A DNA stretch of 64,000 bases from Methylomonas rhizoryzae (GTDB lineage Bacteria; Pseudomonadota; Gammaproteobacteria; Methylococcales; Methylomonadaceae): NCBI RefSeq assembly GCF_008632455.1, contig NZ_CP043929.1, positions 3,410,001 through 3,474,000 of the forward strand. Reading direction: 5' to 3'. This document shows positions 44,200 through 54,184 of the stretch, piece after piece (position 1 is the first letter of the stretch; each line of letters begins with the position of its first letter). The notes beneath the pieces are model-generated. The model did not search any database, was not told the origin of the DNA, and saw only the letters and a list, made by a program, of their open reading frames with translations. The position numbers and the translations under genes were made by a program.

Positions 44200-46884
44200 T
44201 TAGATTTCCCGCTTGATTTCGATTCTTTCGAATACTTCGATTTGATCGCCGACTTTGACGTCGTTGTAGTTCTTCACGCCGATACCGCATTCCATGCCCA
44301 TTTTGACTTCGGTCACATCGTCTTTGAAGCGGCGCAAGGATTCCAACTGACCTTCGTAGATCACTACGTTGTCACGCAGCACCCGAATCGGTAAATTGCG
44401 TTTGACGTAACCGTCGATGACCATGCAGCCGGCGACTGCACCGAATTTCGGCGAACGGAACACGTCGCGCACTTCGGCCAAACCGACGATTTTCTCTTGG
44501 ATGTCGGGCGCCAACATTCCGCTGATGGCTCGTTTGACTTCGTCGATGGCATCGTAAATGACGCTGTAATAATGCAAATCCAGACCTTTTTCTTCGATCA
44601 GCTTGCGCGCAACCGCATCGGCGCGCACGTTGAAGCCGATCAAAATCGCCCCGGAGGTGATCGCCAGGTTGGCATCGCTTTCGGTAATGCCGCCTACGCC
44701 GCTATAAACGCATTTGACTTGCACTTCGTCGGACGACAAACCGACCAAGGATTCGCGCAACGCTTCCAAGCTGCCTTGCACGTCGGTCTTCAACACGATG
44801 TTCAAGGTCAACGTTTCGCCGGCGGTCATTTTGGAGAACACATCGTCCAATTTCGAGGCAGCGGAAGCTTGGCGGCTGGATTTTTTACGATCTTCGCGGT
44901 GCGCGGCCAGTTCGCGCGCCACCCGCTCGTTTTGCACCACCAGAAAATCGTCGCCTGCGTCCGGGGTACCGGATAAACCGAGAATTTCCACCGGCGCGCT
45001 GGGACCGGCGGTTTTAACCGGGTGAGAGTTTTCGTCGAACATCGCCCGAATCCGGCCATACTCGTGGCCGCACAACACGAAATCGCCGCGACTCAAGGTA
45101 CCTTTTTGCACGATGACGGTGGCTATCGCACCGCGGCCTTTATCCAAACGCGATTCGATACACACGCCGGACGCGCCGCCTTCGACCGGCGCTTTCAATT
45201 CCAGAATCTCGGCTTGTACGATCAAGGTTTCGATCAATTCGTCGATACCGGCACCGGTTTTAGCCGAAACGCGCAAAAACGGCACGTCACCGCCCCACTC
45301 TTCCGGCACCACGTTCAAGTTGACCAATTCCTGCATAACCCGGTCCGGATTGGCTTCCGGCTTATCGATTTTGTTCAAAGCAACCAACATGGGCACCTTA
45401 GCGGCGCGCGCATGTTCTATCGCTTCTTTGGTTTGCGGCATCACGCCGTCGTCGGCCGCCACTACCACGATAACGATGTCGGTCACCTCGGCACCGCGCG
45501 CCCGCATCGCGGTAAACGCCGCATGGCCCGGGGTGTCGAGGAAGGTTACCGCGCCGTGGTCGGTTTTAACCTGATAAGCACCGATATGCTGAGTAATACC
45601 GCCCGCTTCGCCGGCGGCAACCCGGGTTTTACGGATGTAGTCCAACAACGAGGTTTTACCGTGGTCGACGTGACCCATAATGGTGACGATAGGCGCCCGC
45701 GCACTGACTTTATGCTCTTCGAGATCGCCAACGACTTCGGCCAACATTTCCTGCTCGAAATCGTCCTCGCTTTGCATAATGGCTTTGTGACCCATTTCCT
45801 CGACCAAAATCACCGCGGTTTCCTGGTCGATGGCCTGGTTGATGGTGGACATGATGCCGAGTCTCATCAAATGCTTGATCACTTCGGCGGCTTTGATGTT
45901 CATCTTGGCAGCCAGATCGGACACGATGATGGTCTCTGGGATCCTAACTTCGTGTACGGTAGGCGCGACCGGTTTCTCGAATCTATGTTTGCTGGTTTGT
46001 AATTCGATTTCGAATTCAGGTTTTTCCCGGCGTGCTTGCTTGCCCTTCTTCGCTTTGTGGCGGCGACCGGCGCTGTCGCCGGCATCGACACTACTGACTT
46101 CTTGGCTGGGACCGCGGGTCGCTTTAAATTCCTGTTTCTTTTTATGCAGAGTCTGCTGTTTAGCTTCCGCCGCACGCCGCACTTTCTCGGCGTTTTTCTC
46201 GACCGCCGCCTCCAAGCGCTGTTTTTTCTCCAAGGCTAAACGTTCTTCATCCGTCATTTCTTTAACCTCGGGCTTAACCGGTTTTGCCGGCTGCGATGCG
46301 GTCTCTGCTGCGGCTGTCCGGACGGGTTTGGGGCTAGCCTCCGGAACGCGAGTTTCCGCAGCCTCCGGCGTTGGCGCAACGGAAGCGGCAGGCGCGGTTT
46401 CCGCCACAGCTGCGGCCGGCGTATCCCGCTCCGGATGATGCGGCGCCTCGTCGTGCTCGCGTCGCAGAGCTTCTTCCTGCATCCTTTGACGCTTTTGCTG
46501 TTCCAGCTCCTCCAATGCTTGCTTGGCCCGTTCGGCTTCGCGCTGTTCCGGGCTGACGAAGGCTTCGCTACGTTTGATGTAAGTTTTTTGCTTGCGCACT
46601 TCGACGCTGACCGTCTTGGTACCGGAGCCCGGAACCGACGCTTGACGCAATTCGGTCTTAGTGCTGCGCTTCAAGGTGATACGCTTAGGACTCACCGCCT
46701 CTTGGTCGTTGTCACCCTTGCCGTGTCGTTTGCGCAAGTGGGCCAACAACTTGACTTTTTCGTCGTCGGTAATGATGTCTTCAGGCGCGCCGTGGGTTAA
46801 GCCTGCTTCCTTCAGTTGCTCCAAAAATTTTTCTAAAGGAATGCCGACCACTTCAGCCAATGCCTGTACCGTTTTATCGCTCAT
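44200..46884 (-). CDS. infB: Translation initiation factor IF-2
   Basis: An 894-residue IF-2. The N-terminal IF2_N domain ('VVGIPLEKFLEQLKEAGL') leads into a long Lys/Glu/Ala-rich linker (~60-300), then the G domain with 'IMGHVDHGKTSLLD' near residue 402, 'DTPGHAAFTAMRARGA' and 'NKIDKPEA', and the C-terminal domains that bind fMet-tRNA. It is in the rimP-nusA-infB-rbfA-truB operon, 15 bases after nusA. Confidence 0.98.
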   Translation of the reverse strand: MSDKTVQALAEVVGIPLEKFLEQLKEAGLTHGAPEDIITDDEKVKLLAHLRKRHGKGDNDQEAVSPKRITLKRSTKTELRQASVPGSGTKTVSVEVRKQKTYIKRSEAFVSPEQREAERAKQALEELEQQKRQRMQEEALRREHDEAPHHPERDTPAAAVAETAPAASVAPTPEAAETRVPEASPKPVRTAAAETASQPAKPVKPEVKEMTDEERLALEKKQRLEAAVEKNAEKVRRAAEAKQQTLHKKKQEFKATRGPSQEVSSVDAGDSAGRRHKAKKGKQARREKPEFEIELQTSKHRFEKPVAPTVHEVRIPETIIVSDLAAKMNIKAAEVIKHLMRLGIMSTINQAIDQETAVILVEEMGHKAIMQSEDDFEQEMLAEVVGDLEEHKVSARAPIVTIMGHVDHGKTSLLDYIRKTRVAAGEAGGITQHIGAYQVKTDHGAVTFLDTPGHAAFTAMRARGAEVTDIVIVVVAADDGVMPQTKEAIEHARAAKVPMLVALNKIDKPEANPDRVMQELVNLNVVPEEWGGDVPFLRVSAKTGAGIDELIETLIVQAEILELKAPVEGGASGVCIESRLDKGRGAIATVIVQKGTLSRGDFVLCGHEYGRIRAMFDENSHPVKTAGPSAPVEILGLSGTPDAGDDFLVVQNERVARELAAHREDRKKSSRQASAASKLDDVFSKMTAGETLTLNIVLKTDVQGSLEALRESLVGLSSDEVQVKCVYSGVGGITESDANLAITSGAILIGFNVRADAVARKLIEEKGLDLHYYSVIYDAIDEVKRAISGMLAPDIQEKIVGLAEVRDVFRSPKFGAVAGCMVIDGYVKRNLPIRVLRDNVVIYEGQLESLRRFKDDVTEVKMGMECGIGVKNYNDVKVGDQIEVFERIEIKREI

Positions 46885-46899
46885 AGTATCCTCCTAGCG

Positions 46900-48411
46900 T
46901 TAGCCTTTATCCTCGACGAACCAAGATTCGCGGGCTTTCATGATCAGCTTACCGGCCCTGTCCTCATTCATGCCGGTGAAGCCGATTATGTCGTCAATCG
47001 ACTGCTCGGCCAAGTCATCCAGCGTCACAATACCGTTGGCCGCCAATTCGTGCGCCAAGGTCTCATCCATCCCTTCCATCTCCAGCAACTCGGGGCTGGG
47101 CTCGGAAGTCTCGATTTCTTCTTCGGACGCAATCGCTTTAATCAGCAACGCGTCCTTAGCCCTGCTACGCAAGGCCTCTACCAACTCTTCGTCGAAACCT
47201 TCGATCTCCAACATTTCGTCGACCGGTATGTAAGCGATTTCTTCGATGTTGCTCAAGCCCACTTCCACCAGCACGTCGGCGATTTCTTCGTCGACGTCCA
47301 ACAGCTTCATGAATTCTTCTTTAGCTTTTTGGGCTTTTTCGTCCATGTTTTTATCAACTTGCGATGCGTCGAGTATGTTCAGCTCCCAACCGGTCAGCTC
47401 CGAAGCCAAACGCACGTTCTGCCCGCCGCGACCTATCGCTTGCGACAAACTGTCGGTAGTGACGGCTACGTCCATGCTGTGCTTGTCCTCGTCGACCACG
47501 ATGGATTGAATTTCCGCCGGCGACATGGCATTGATGACGAATTGCGCTTCGTTCGGATTCCATAAGATGATGTCCACCCGTTCGCCGGCCAATTCGTTGG
47601 AAATGGCCTGCACCCGCGAACCGCGCATGCCGACGCACGCACCGACCGGGTCCAAGCGCGGATCGTTAGCCTTGACCGCAATTTTCGCCCGCGAGCCGGG
47701 ATCTCTGGCCGCTGCGATGATGTCGATCAAACCTTCTCCAACTTCCGGCACTTCCAGACGGAATAGCGCAGTCAGCAATTCCGGCGCGGTGCGGCTTACG
47801 AATAACTGCGGCCCGCGCTGCTCGGAACGCACCGCTTTCAAATAACCGCGCACCCGGTCGCCCATGCGTATCGGTTCTTTGGGAATCATGTCTTCGCGGG
47901 CGATATAAGCCTCGACGTGACCACCCAAATCCAGGTAGACGTTGCCTTTTTCCACGCGTTTGACGATACCGGTAATCAATTCGCCGACGCGGTCTTGATA
48001 CGCTTCTACGATTTTGCGCCGCTCGGCTTCCCTGACTTTTTGGATAATCACCTGCTTGGCGGTTTGCGCGGCAATCCGGCAAAACGCGACCGATTCAATC
48101 TCCTCTTCGATGTAATCGCCTACGGCAACGCTGGGATTATCCAACTGAGCCACTTCCAGCAACACCTGCCAGCTTGGGTGTTCCACGTCGCCGTTGATGT
48201 CAGGATTGGCTTCTACCACCAACCAACGGCGGTAGGTCACGTAGTCGCCGGTATGCCGATTAATATTGACGCGGACTTTGATCGGGTTTTCGTAACGCTT
48301 GACGGTGGCGGCTTCCAGTGCGGACTCGATGGCCTGAAAAATAATTTCCTTGTCGATCTCTTTTTCGTTAGCGAATACGTCCGCTACCAATAAAATCTCT
48401 TTATTTGCCAC
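46900..48411 (-). CDS. nusA: Transcription termination/antitermination factor NusA
   Basis: A 503-residue NusA. It has the N-terminal RNA-polymerase domain ('EIIFQAIESALEAATVKRYE'), an S1 domain near residue 135 ('ELITGIVKRVEKGNVYLDLGGHVEAYI'), two KH domains ('ACVGMRGSRVQAISNEL', 'AIGRGGQNVRLASEL') and two C-terminal acidic helix-hairpin-helix repeats ('DVLVEVGLSNIEEIAYIP' and 'HELAANGIVTLDDLAEQS'), the full gammaproteobacterial form. It overlaps rimP by 11 bases. Confidence 0.98.
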   Translation of the reverse strand: MANKEILLVADVFANEKEIDKEIIFQAIESALEAATVKRYENPIKVRVNINRHTGDYVTYRRWLVVEANPDINGDVEHPSWQVLLEVAQLDNPSVAVGDYIEEEIESVAFCRIAAQTAKQVIIQKVREAERRKIVEAYQDRVGELITGIVKRVEKGNVYLDLGGHVEAYIAREDMIPKEPIRMGDRVRGYLKAVRSEQRGPQLFVSRTAPELLTALFRLEVPEVGEGLIDIIAAARDPGSRAKIAVKANDPRLDPVGACVGMRGSRVQAISNELAGERVDIILWNPNEAQFVINAMSPAEIQSIVVDEDKHSMDVAVTTDSLSQAIGRGGQNVRLASELTGWELNILDASQVDKNMDEKAQKAKEEFMKLLDVDEEIADVLVEVGLSNIEEIAYIPVDEMLEIEGFDEELVEALRSRAKDALLIKAIASEEEIETSEPSPELLEMEGMDETLAHELAANGIVTLDDLAEQSIDDIIGFTGMNEDRAGKLIMKARESWFVEDKG

Positions 48412-48886
48412 TACGTCCTCCTTTTTTAAGTAAGTATTCGGGCACCAAACGCGCCTTGCTCATTGCTTGAAACGGCACTTTGATAACCTGTTCGCCTTCC
48501 AGCAACACCACTTGATCATCTTCCACCGACTGAATTTGTCCGGTTATTTTTCGGCGTTTGTCTACCGGCTTGAATAAATTGACCGTTACGGTCGCGCCGG
48601 CAAAACGTTCGAATTGGCTCAGCTTGAAAAACGGCCTGTCCTCTCCCGGCGAGGAAACCTCCAATTGATATTCGCCTTGGATAGGATCCTCGACATCCAG
48701 CATACCGCTGAGCTGATGGCTGACTTTGGTGCAGTCTTCCAGCAAAATCCCGTTTTCGCTATCGATGTACACGCGTAACAACCCATGTTTCGGATGAGCG
48801 TTATACTCTACCCCCACACACTCGTATCCCAGCCCTTCTACAACAGGCTCTATCAATGCCACCAGATGCTCTGGAGCGTGCTTCAT
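48401..48886 (-). CDS. rimP: Ribosome maturation factor RimP
   Basis: A 161-residue RimP for 30S assembly. 'LIEPVVEGLGYECVGVEYN' opens the N-terminal domain, 'LRVYIDSENGILLEDCTKVSHQLSGMLDVEDPIQGEYQLEVSSPGEDRPF' is the signature and a C-terminal SH3-like domain follows. It is the first protein gene of the nusA-infB operon; a strong terminator lies 25 bases upstream of its start codon. Confidence 0.96.
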   Translation of the reverse strand: MKHAPEHLVALIEPVVEGLGYECVGVEYNAHPKHGLLRVYIDSENGILLEDCTKVSHQLSGMLDVEDPIQGEYQLEVSSPGEDRPFFKLSQFERFAGATVTVNLFKPVDKRRKITGQIQSVEDDQVVLLEGEQVIKVPFQAMSKARLVPEYLLKKGGRSGK

Positions 48887-48910
48887 AATTCAGCTTGCCT
48901 TCTTGAACAC

Positions 48911-48934
48911 AAAAAAAAAGAGCCGCAGGCTCTT
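48911..48934 (-). terminator. Intrinsic terminator just upstream of rimP
   Basis: On the minus strand, GAGCC-TGC-GGCTC is followed by nine T residues (A-run at 48911-48919). It ends about 25 bases before the rimP ATG, so it either stops the tRNA-Phe transcript or acts as an attenuator in the leader of the nusA operon. Confidence 0.85.
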
Positions 48935-48974
48935 CCCTAAACTTGTTAATCTAGGGCTCGCACAGCCCAAAAAT

Positions 48975-48994
48975 AAAAAACCCCATAACGGGGC
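48975..48994 (-). terminator. Terminator after tRNA-Phe
   Basis: On the minus strand GCCCC-loop-GGGG (48994-48981) is followed by a T-rich run (TTTTTTATTTTT). It lies about 20 bases after the tRNA 3' end. A further small hairpin (GGGCT/AGCCC, 48954-48968) lies between this and the next terminator. Confidence 0.75.
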
Positions 48995-49012
48995 TCTTTA
49001 AAAAAGCAGTCA

Positions 49013-49088
<76 letters not shown>

Positions 49089-49340
49089 GCTACTGCTGAT
49101 TCATTGACAGCAACTTGTCAATATCCGCTCATTATACGCATTAATATTTTTTCGTGCAATCAGTAGATTACGATCCGGGAAACGGTAATATATGCCAAGC
49201 CATGTAAATCGCGGTCTCCCGGCGCATATACCACCCGCAAAATAGATAGTACTGCCCCCTTGGCGGAGACGGCCACCCGGCCAAAACAGATAGCGCACGC
49301 TACTACGCGTGCTCCTCGCAAACCTTATTTATCGTTACCG

Positions 49341-50255
49341 ATGACAGCCACTTTGCTGCAAATGACCGTTTTGATGTTATGCGGAGCCGGTTGGCGTTTG
49401 TTTCCGCTACGTGGCTTATCGGCCGAACAAACTCGCTTGGTTTTGACCAGCGTGGTCTATTACTTCTTTTTACCGGCCATGGTGCTGGACGTATTATGGC
49501 AGGCCGAACTGGGCTGGCAATCGCTACAATTCAGCGCACTGGGATGCGGCGCCATTCTATTGGGCGTGATCTTAAGCATTGCCGTTGCCCGGTTGTGCCG
49601 CTTTCAACCGGCACAAACCGGCGCATTCGTTCTGGCTACTGCCTTTCCCAACGTAACCTATCTGGGCCTGCCGGTGCTGGAACAGATTTACGGCGGCTGG
49701 GCCCGCTCCGTGGTCATCCAGATCGATTTATTCGCCGCGGCACCTATGGTGTTCACCTTAGGCATCGCGCTAGCCGGACACTACGGCACAAATGACGTAC
49801 ACAAGCCCAAATTTTTCCTCAGTTATTTCAATACTCCGCCCTTCTGGGCCGCACTGCTTGCCGTAACGCTTAATCTTTGGCAGGTTGCCAACCCTGTCTG
49901 GTTGCACGGTTTGCTGCAAAAAGTAGCGGCGGCAGTAGCACCGTTGATGATTTTTTCCCTGGGCTTAGCGTTAAGCTGGCAAACATTACGCTGGCGTAAT
50001 CTACCCTACCTTATACCCATCGTCGGCCTGAAACTGCTTGTACTGCCCTGGTGCGCCGGCTTCATGGCCGACTGGGTGGGACTGGGCGCTCAATTCAAAA
50101 CCGTGGCGCTGTTGGATTTGGCCATGCCGAGCATGCTGCTGGGAGTGGTATTATGCGACCGCTATCGACTGGATAGCGCTTTGTACGCTACCGCCGTGAC
50201 CGCCACCACCTTGCTGAGCTTGTTCAGTCTGCCGTTTTGGTTTCAACGCTTATGA
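49341..50255 (+). CDS. AEC-family transporter (auxin efflux carrier type)
   Basis: A 304-residue membrane protein with about ten hydrophobic helices and the AEC pattern: 'EQTRLVLTSVVYYFFLPAMVL' near the N-terminus, 'FPNVTYLGLPVLEQIYG' mid-protein and 'PLMIFSLGLALSWQTL' in the second half. It probably moves an organic anion; the substrate is unknown. ATG 49341 puts the first helix at the N-terminus; 27 further in-frame residues upstream look non-coding. The stop overlaps the cinA-like start (ATGA). Confidence 0.85.
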   Translation: MTATLLQMTVLMLCGAGWRLFPLRGLSAEQTRLVLTSVVYYFFLPAMVLDVLWQAELGWQSLQFSALGCGAILLGVILSIAVARLCRFQPAQTGAFVLATAFPNVTYLGLPVLEQIYGGWARSVVIQIDLFAAAPMVFTLGIALAGHYGTNDVHKPKFFLSYFNTPPFWAALLAVTLNLWQVANPVWLHGLLQKVAAAVAPLMIFSLGLALSWQTLRWRNLPYLIPIVGLKLLVLPWCAGFMADWVGLGAQFKTVALLDLAMPSMLLGVVLCDRYRLDSALYATAVTATTLLSLFSLPFWFQRL

Positions 50256-51448
50256 ACCCGGTCGCCGAAATTTTCTCGCAAGGCCAAGAAGTAGTCAGCG
50301 GACACATCGTCGACAGCAACGCCGCCTGGCTGGCGACCGAACTGACCGAAATAGGCTTTCGAGTCACGCGCCACAGCGCGGTCGGCGACCGGCTGGAAGA
50401 GTTGGTCGCGTTGATGAAGGAAATCGCCGGACGCGCCGATTGTTGCATTTGCACCGGCGGTTTGGGGCCGACCTGTGACGATCTGACCGCCGAGGCGGTC
50501 CGCGTCGCCGCCGGTACAACGTTGGAATTGGACGAGACCGCGTTAGCGCAAATCGAAAGTTATTTCCAGCAACGTCAGCGCTCCATGCCGGACATCAACC
50601 GCAAACAGGCTTATCTACCCGGCGGCGCCCGGCGCATCGACAACTTGACCGGCACGGCACCGGGATTTGCGTTGCGCATGGAGCGCTGCCTGTTCGTCTT
50701 CCTTCCGGGCGTGCCGCGCGAAATGAAAGCCATGTATCCGCAGGTCCGCTTACTATTGCAGGCGGAATTCGCCTTGCTAGCCCCGCGTCTGGTCACTTTA
50801 CGCAGCGTCGGCATCGGCGAGTCCGGCATTCAGCAATTGCTGGACGGTTTTGAAGTACCGGCGGGGATCGAACTGGGTTTTCGCGCCGCGGCTGACGAAG
50901 TACAAACCAAACTGCTGTTTCCGGGCGACTACGATCCCTTGGAACGCCACCGGATTGCGCAACGACTGCGCGAATTGATAGGCGATTGTGTGTTCGCGGT
51001 AGACGGCTTGGACGATGGCGGCGGCGATTTATTGGCCACTATAGACCGCGACTTGCGCGACCGGCATCTTCGCGTGGCACTGCTGGAAACCGCGAGCGGC
51101 GGTGCCTTGGCGGCGAAATGCCAAGCCTATGATTGGCTGGAAGTTGCCTTCGTCGCCAAAAACGACAAACAGGCCGCCCGCCAACTGAATGTCGCGCTGG
51201 AAAACAGCGAAGATCCGGCCGTCTCGGTACGCCAGCTGGCTTACGGCTTATCCGCCTACCGGGCCGACATCGAACTGCTGCAGTTATTCCGGGCGGATGC
51301 CGGCGGCTTCCGGCTTTATAATTTCTTGCAAACCCATGAGGCGGTCTACCACCGCCAACATTTTTTGTTCGGCGCCCATTTCAATCAAACCCAGACCGCG
51401 GTGCTGACTTTGGATTTACTCAGACGCTATTTACAACAATGCCTTTAA
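50252..51448 (+). CDS. CinA-like protein with degenerate C-terminal deamidase domain
   Basis: A 398-residue protein. Residues 1-~170 form a MoaB/MogA-like (MoCF) domain: 'AEIFSQGQEVVSGHIVDSN', 'CICTGGLGPTCDDLTAEAV', 'FVFLPGVPREMKAMY'. The C-terminal ~150 residues occupy the place of the PncC nicotinamide-nucleotide deamidase domain, but the expected 'ESCTGG' is replaced by 'ETASGG', so activity is doubtful. The pyrophosphatase half could still act on ADP-ribose or NAD fragments. It overlaps the AEC gene by four bases and uup by ten. Confidence 0.85.
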   Translation: MNPVAEIFSQGQEVVSGHIVDSNAAWLATELTEIGFRVTRHSAVGDRLEELVALMKEIAGRADCCICTGGLGPTCDDLTAEAVRVAAGTTLELDETALAQIESYFQQRQRSMPDINRKQAYLPGGARRIDNLTGTAPGFALRMERCLFVFLPGVPREMKAMYPQVRLLLQAEFALLAPRLVTLRSVGIGESGIQQLLDGFEVPAGIELGFRAAADEVQTKLLFPGDYDPLERHRIAQRLRELIGDCVFAVDGLDDGGGDLLATIDRDLRDRHLRVALLETASGGALAAKCQAYDWLEVAFVAKNDKQAARQLNVALENSEDPAVSVRQLAYGLSAYRADIELLQLFRADAGGFRLYNFLQTHEAVYHRQHFLFGAHFNQTQTAVLTLDLLRRYLQQCL

Positions 51449-53325
51449 TCCGCTTAACCGACGTTTCTATCGCTTTCGGCACCCATTCCTTGCTGGAAAA
51501 TGCCGCTTTTCAACTCGATCCCGGCGAGCGCGTCGGCTTGCTGGGCCGCAACGGCGAAGGCAAGTCCACCTTAATGAAAATCATCGCCGGCGCGATTGCC
51601 GCTGATCACGGCGAAGTCTGGCGACAACCGGAGCTACGCCTGGCTTGGCTGGAACAAATGCCGGATTTGCAAGACGATGCCAGCATTTACGAAGCCGTTG
51701 CCGGCGGCCTAGGCGCTTTGGGCGATTTGATCGCCCAATATCACGACTTGCTCACCCACATGGACGGCAGCGAGTCATCCTTACAGGCTTTGGGCGCCAT
51801 CCAGCACAAACTGGAAGCCGGCCAAGGCTGGCATTTCCAACAGCGGGTCGAATCGGTCCTCAGCCGCTTGCAATTACCGGCCGACCTGAAGGTCGGCAGC
51901 TTGTCCGGCGGCTGGAAACGGCGGGTGGCCCTGGCTAAAGCCCTGGTCATCGATCCGGAGGTGCTGCTGCTGGACGAACCGACCAACCATTTGGATTTCG
52001 AAAGCATCACCTGGCTGGAAGAACAACTGCTCAACTTTTCCGGCGCGTTGCTGTTCGTAACCCACGACCGGGCCTTCCTGCAAAAGTTGGCGACCCGCAT
52101 CGTCGACCTGGACCGCGGTCAGCTGACCTCATGGCCCGGCAATTATCAGGACTATTTGCAGCGCAAAGCCGCGGCCCTGGACGAAGAAGCCGGCCATAAC
52201 GCCGAGTTCGACAAAAAACTGGCCAAGGAAGAAGCCTGGATCCGCCAAGGCATCAAAGCCCGCCGCACCCGCAACGAAGGCCGGGTGCGCGCCTTGAAAA
52301 AACTGCGCGCCGAACGCGCCGAACGCCGCAACACGCAAGGCACCGCCAAATTAGCGCTGGCTCAAGCCGACGCGTCCGGCAAAAAAGTGGTGGAAGCCAA
52401 AAACGTCAATTTCTGCTACGCCGACAACACCATCGTCGCCGATTTTTCCATGCGCATCGAGCGCGGCGACAAAATCGGTCTGATCGGCAATAACGGTGCC
52501 GGAAAATCTACGTTGTTGAAACTGCTGCTGGGTCAACTAACGCCGACCGGCGGCAGCGTCGAGCTGGGCACCAACCTGCAAATCGCCTACTTCGACCAAT
52601 TGCGCGAACAATTGGACCCGGACGCCAGCGTGGCGGACAGCGTCGCCGACGGCGGCGAATTCATCGATTTGCCCGGCGGGCGACGGCACGTCATGAGTTA
52701 TCTGGCCGATTTTTTGTTCGCACCGGCCCGCGCCCGCTCGCCGGTGCGCAGCTTGTCCGGCGGCGAAAAAAACCGTTTGCTGCTGGCACGGCTATTCACC
52801 AAGCCGGCCAACTTGATCGTGATGGACGAACCCACCAACGATCTGGACTTGGAAACCCTGGAGATCCTGGAAGAAAAGTTGGTGGATTTTCAAGGCACAT
52901 TATTGTTGGTCAGCCACGACCGGGAGTTTCTGGATAACGTAGTCACCAGCGTACTGGTGTTCGAAGGCGCGGGCAAGATCGGCGAATACGTCGGCGGCTA
53001 TGCGGATTGGCTGGCGCAAACCGCTAAGCAAAAACCGGCTGAATCGGCTAAAGCCGCAGCCGAAGCGAGCAAAAAAGAAAAACCGAAAAGCGCGCCGAGC
53101 AAAAAGCTCAGCTATAAAGAACAAAAGGAACTGGAGCAACTGCCGGATCGCATCGAACAGCTGGAAGCCTTACAAACCGAACTGACCGCTACCATCAATT
53201 CGCCGGCTTTTTACAAGCAAAGCCCGGAAGCCGTCGCTCTAACCTTGGACGACTTAAAAAACGCCACCGATTCACTTGCCCAAGCTTACCGGCGTTGGGA
53301 CGAATTGGATGCCTTGCAAAACTGA
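51439..53325 (+). CDS. uup: ABC-F ATPase Uup
   Basis: A 628-residue ABC-F protein with two ATPase domains: Walker A 'GLLGRNGEGKSTL' and 'GLIGNNGAGKSTL', signatures 'LSGGWKRRVALAKAL' and 'LSGGEKNRLLLARLF', Walker B 'LLLDEPTNHLD' and 'IVMDEPTNDLD'. The linker and the C-terminal coiled coil ('KKLSYKEQKELEQLPDRIEQLEAL') identify Uup, which acts on ribosomes or branched DNA. It overlaps the cinA-like gene by ten bases. Confidence 0.94.
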   Translation: MPLIRLTDVSIAFGTHSLLENAAFQLDPGERVGLLGRNGEGKSTLMKIIAGAIAADHGEVWRQPELRLAWLEQMPDLQDDASIYEAVAGGLGALGDLIAQYHDLLTHMDGSESSLQALGAIQHKLEAGQGWHFQQRVESVLSRLQLPADLKVGSLSGGWKRRVALAKALVIDPEVLLLDEPTNHLDFESITWLEEQLLNFSGALLFVTHDRAFLQKLATRIVDLDRGQLTSWPGNYQDYLQRKAAALDEEAGHNAEFDKKLAKEEAWIRQGIKARRTRNEGRVRALKKLRAERAERRNTQGTAKLALAQADASGKKVVEAKNVNFCYADNTIVADFSMRIERGDKIGLIGNNGAGKSTLLKLLLGQLTPTGGSVELGTNLQIAYFDQLREQLDPDASVADSVADGGEFIDLPGGRRHVMSYLADFLFAPARARSPVRSLSGGEKNRLLLARLFTKPANLIVMDEPTNDLDLETLEILEEKLVDFQGTLLLVSHDREFLDNVVTSVLVFEGAGKIGEYVGGYADWLAQTAKQKPAESAKAAAEASKKEKPKSAPSKKLSYKEQKELEQLPDRIEQLEALQTELTATINSPAFYKQSPEAVALTLDDLKNATDSLAQAYRRWDELDALQN

Positions 53326-53350
53326 TCCGCCAGCCCTACCCCCTTTACCT

Positions 53351-54184
53351 ATGCTAGAACTCGGCAAATGCAATACCTTAAAAGTCAGCAGTCAGCGCGA
53401 CCTACACTACTACGTGGACGGCGGCGCGTTGGGAGAAATCCCGCTGAGCAACGCACCGCCGGATTTACAAACCGGCGATACAGTCACGGCTTTCGTTTAC
53501 ATCGACGGCAAAAACCAAACCCAGGCGACGTTGCAAACGCCCAAGGCCCAAGTTAACGAAGTGGCGTGGTTGAAAGTCGTCTCCACCAGTCACGCCGGCG
53601 CATTTTTGGACTGGGGCCTGCCCAAAGACTTGCTGTTGCCGTTCAGCGAGCAAAAAGGCAAGGTCAGCGAAGGCCGCCATTGCCTGGTGCGCTTGTTTCT
53701 GGACGAAGACAATCGCATCGCCGCCTCGATGCGTCTGGACGATTTCATTCAAGACCAAGCCTTTTATTACCAAGCGGGGCAACAGGTAAAATTGACGATA
53801 GCAGAAGCTACCGAATTGGGATTTAAAGCCATTGTCGACGATCACTATTGGGGGGTGTTATACCGCAACGAAGTCTTCCAGCCGTTGAAAAAAGGCCAAA
53901 CCCTGACCGGCTACATCAAAAACGTTCGAGCCGACCACAAGCTGGACTTAACGTTAAACTCCGCCGGCAAATACGGCGATAAGGTGCACGCAACGGCGGA
54001 AAAAATCCTGGCCGCTTTGCAACAAACGGGAGGCTTCTTGGCCCTGACCGACCGCAGTTCGCCTGAAACCGTTTACGCCACGTTCGCCGTCAGCAAAAAA
54101 ATCTTCAAACAAGCCATAGGCAATCTATACAAACAGCACAAAATCGAGATTCAGGCGGACGGAATCCGTTTGCCCCGAGGGTAA
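53351..54184 (+). CDS. S1-domain RNA-binding protein, CvfB/YitL-like
   Basis: A 277-residue protein with several S1-like OB folds: 'LELGKCNTLKVSSQRDLHYYVDGG' (first), 'WLKVVSTSHAGAFLDWGLPKDLLLPFSEQKG' (second, residues ~75-105) and a third near 145-205, followed by a C-terminal winged helix ('KIFKQAIGNLYKQHKIEIQADGIRL'). This is the architecture of CvfB-family proteins. ATG 53351 fits the domain start; 25 more in-frame residues upstream overlap the end of uup. The role in vivo is unclear. Confidence 0.85.
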   Translation: MLELGKCNTLKVSSQRDLHYYVDGGALGEIPLSNAPPDLQTGDTVTAFVYIDGKNQTQATLQTPKAQVNEVAWLKVVSTSHAGAFLDWGLPKDLLLPFSEQKGKVSEGRHCLVRLFLDEDNRIAASMRLDDFIQDQAFYYQAGQQVKLTIAEATELGFKAIVDDHYWGVLYRNEVFQPLKKGQTLTGYIKNVRADHKLDLTLNSAGKYGDKVHATAEKILAALQQTGGFLALTDRSSPETVYATFAVSKKIFKQAIGNLYKQHKIEIQADGIRLPRG

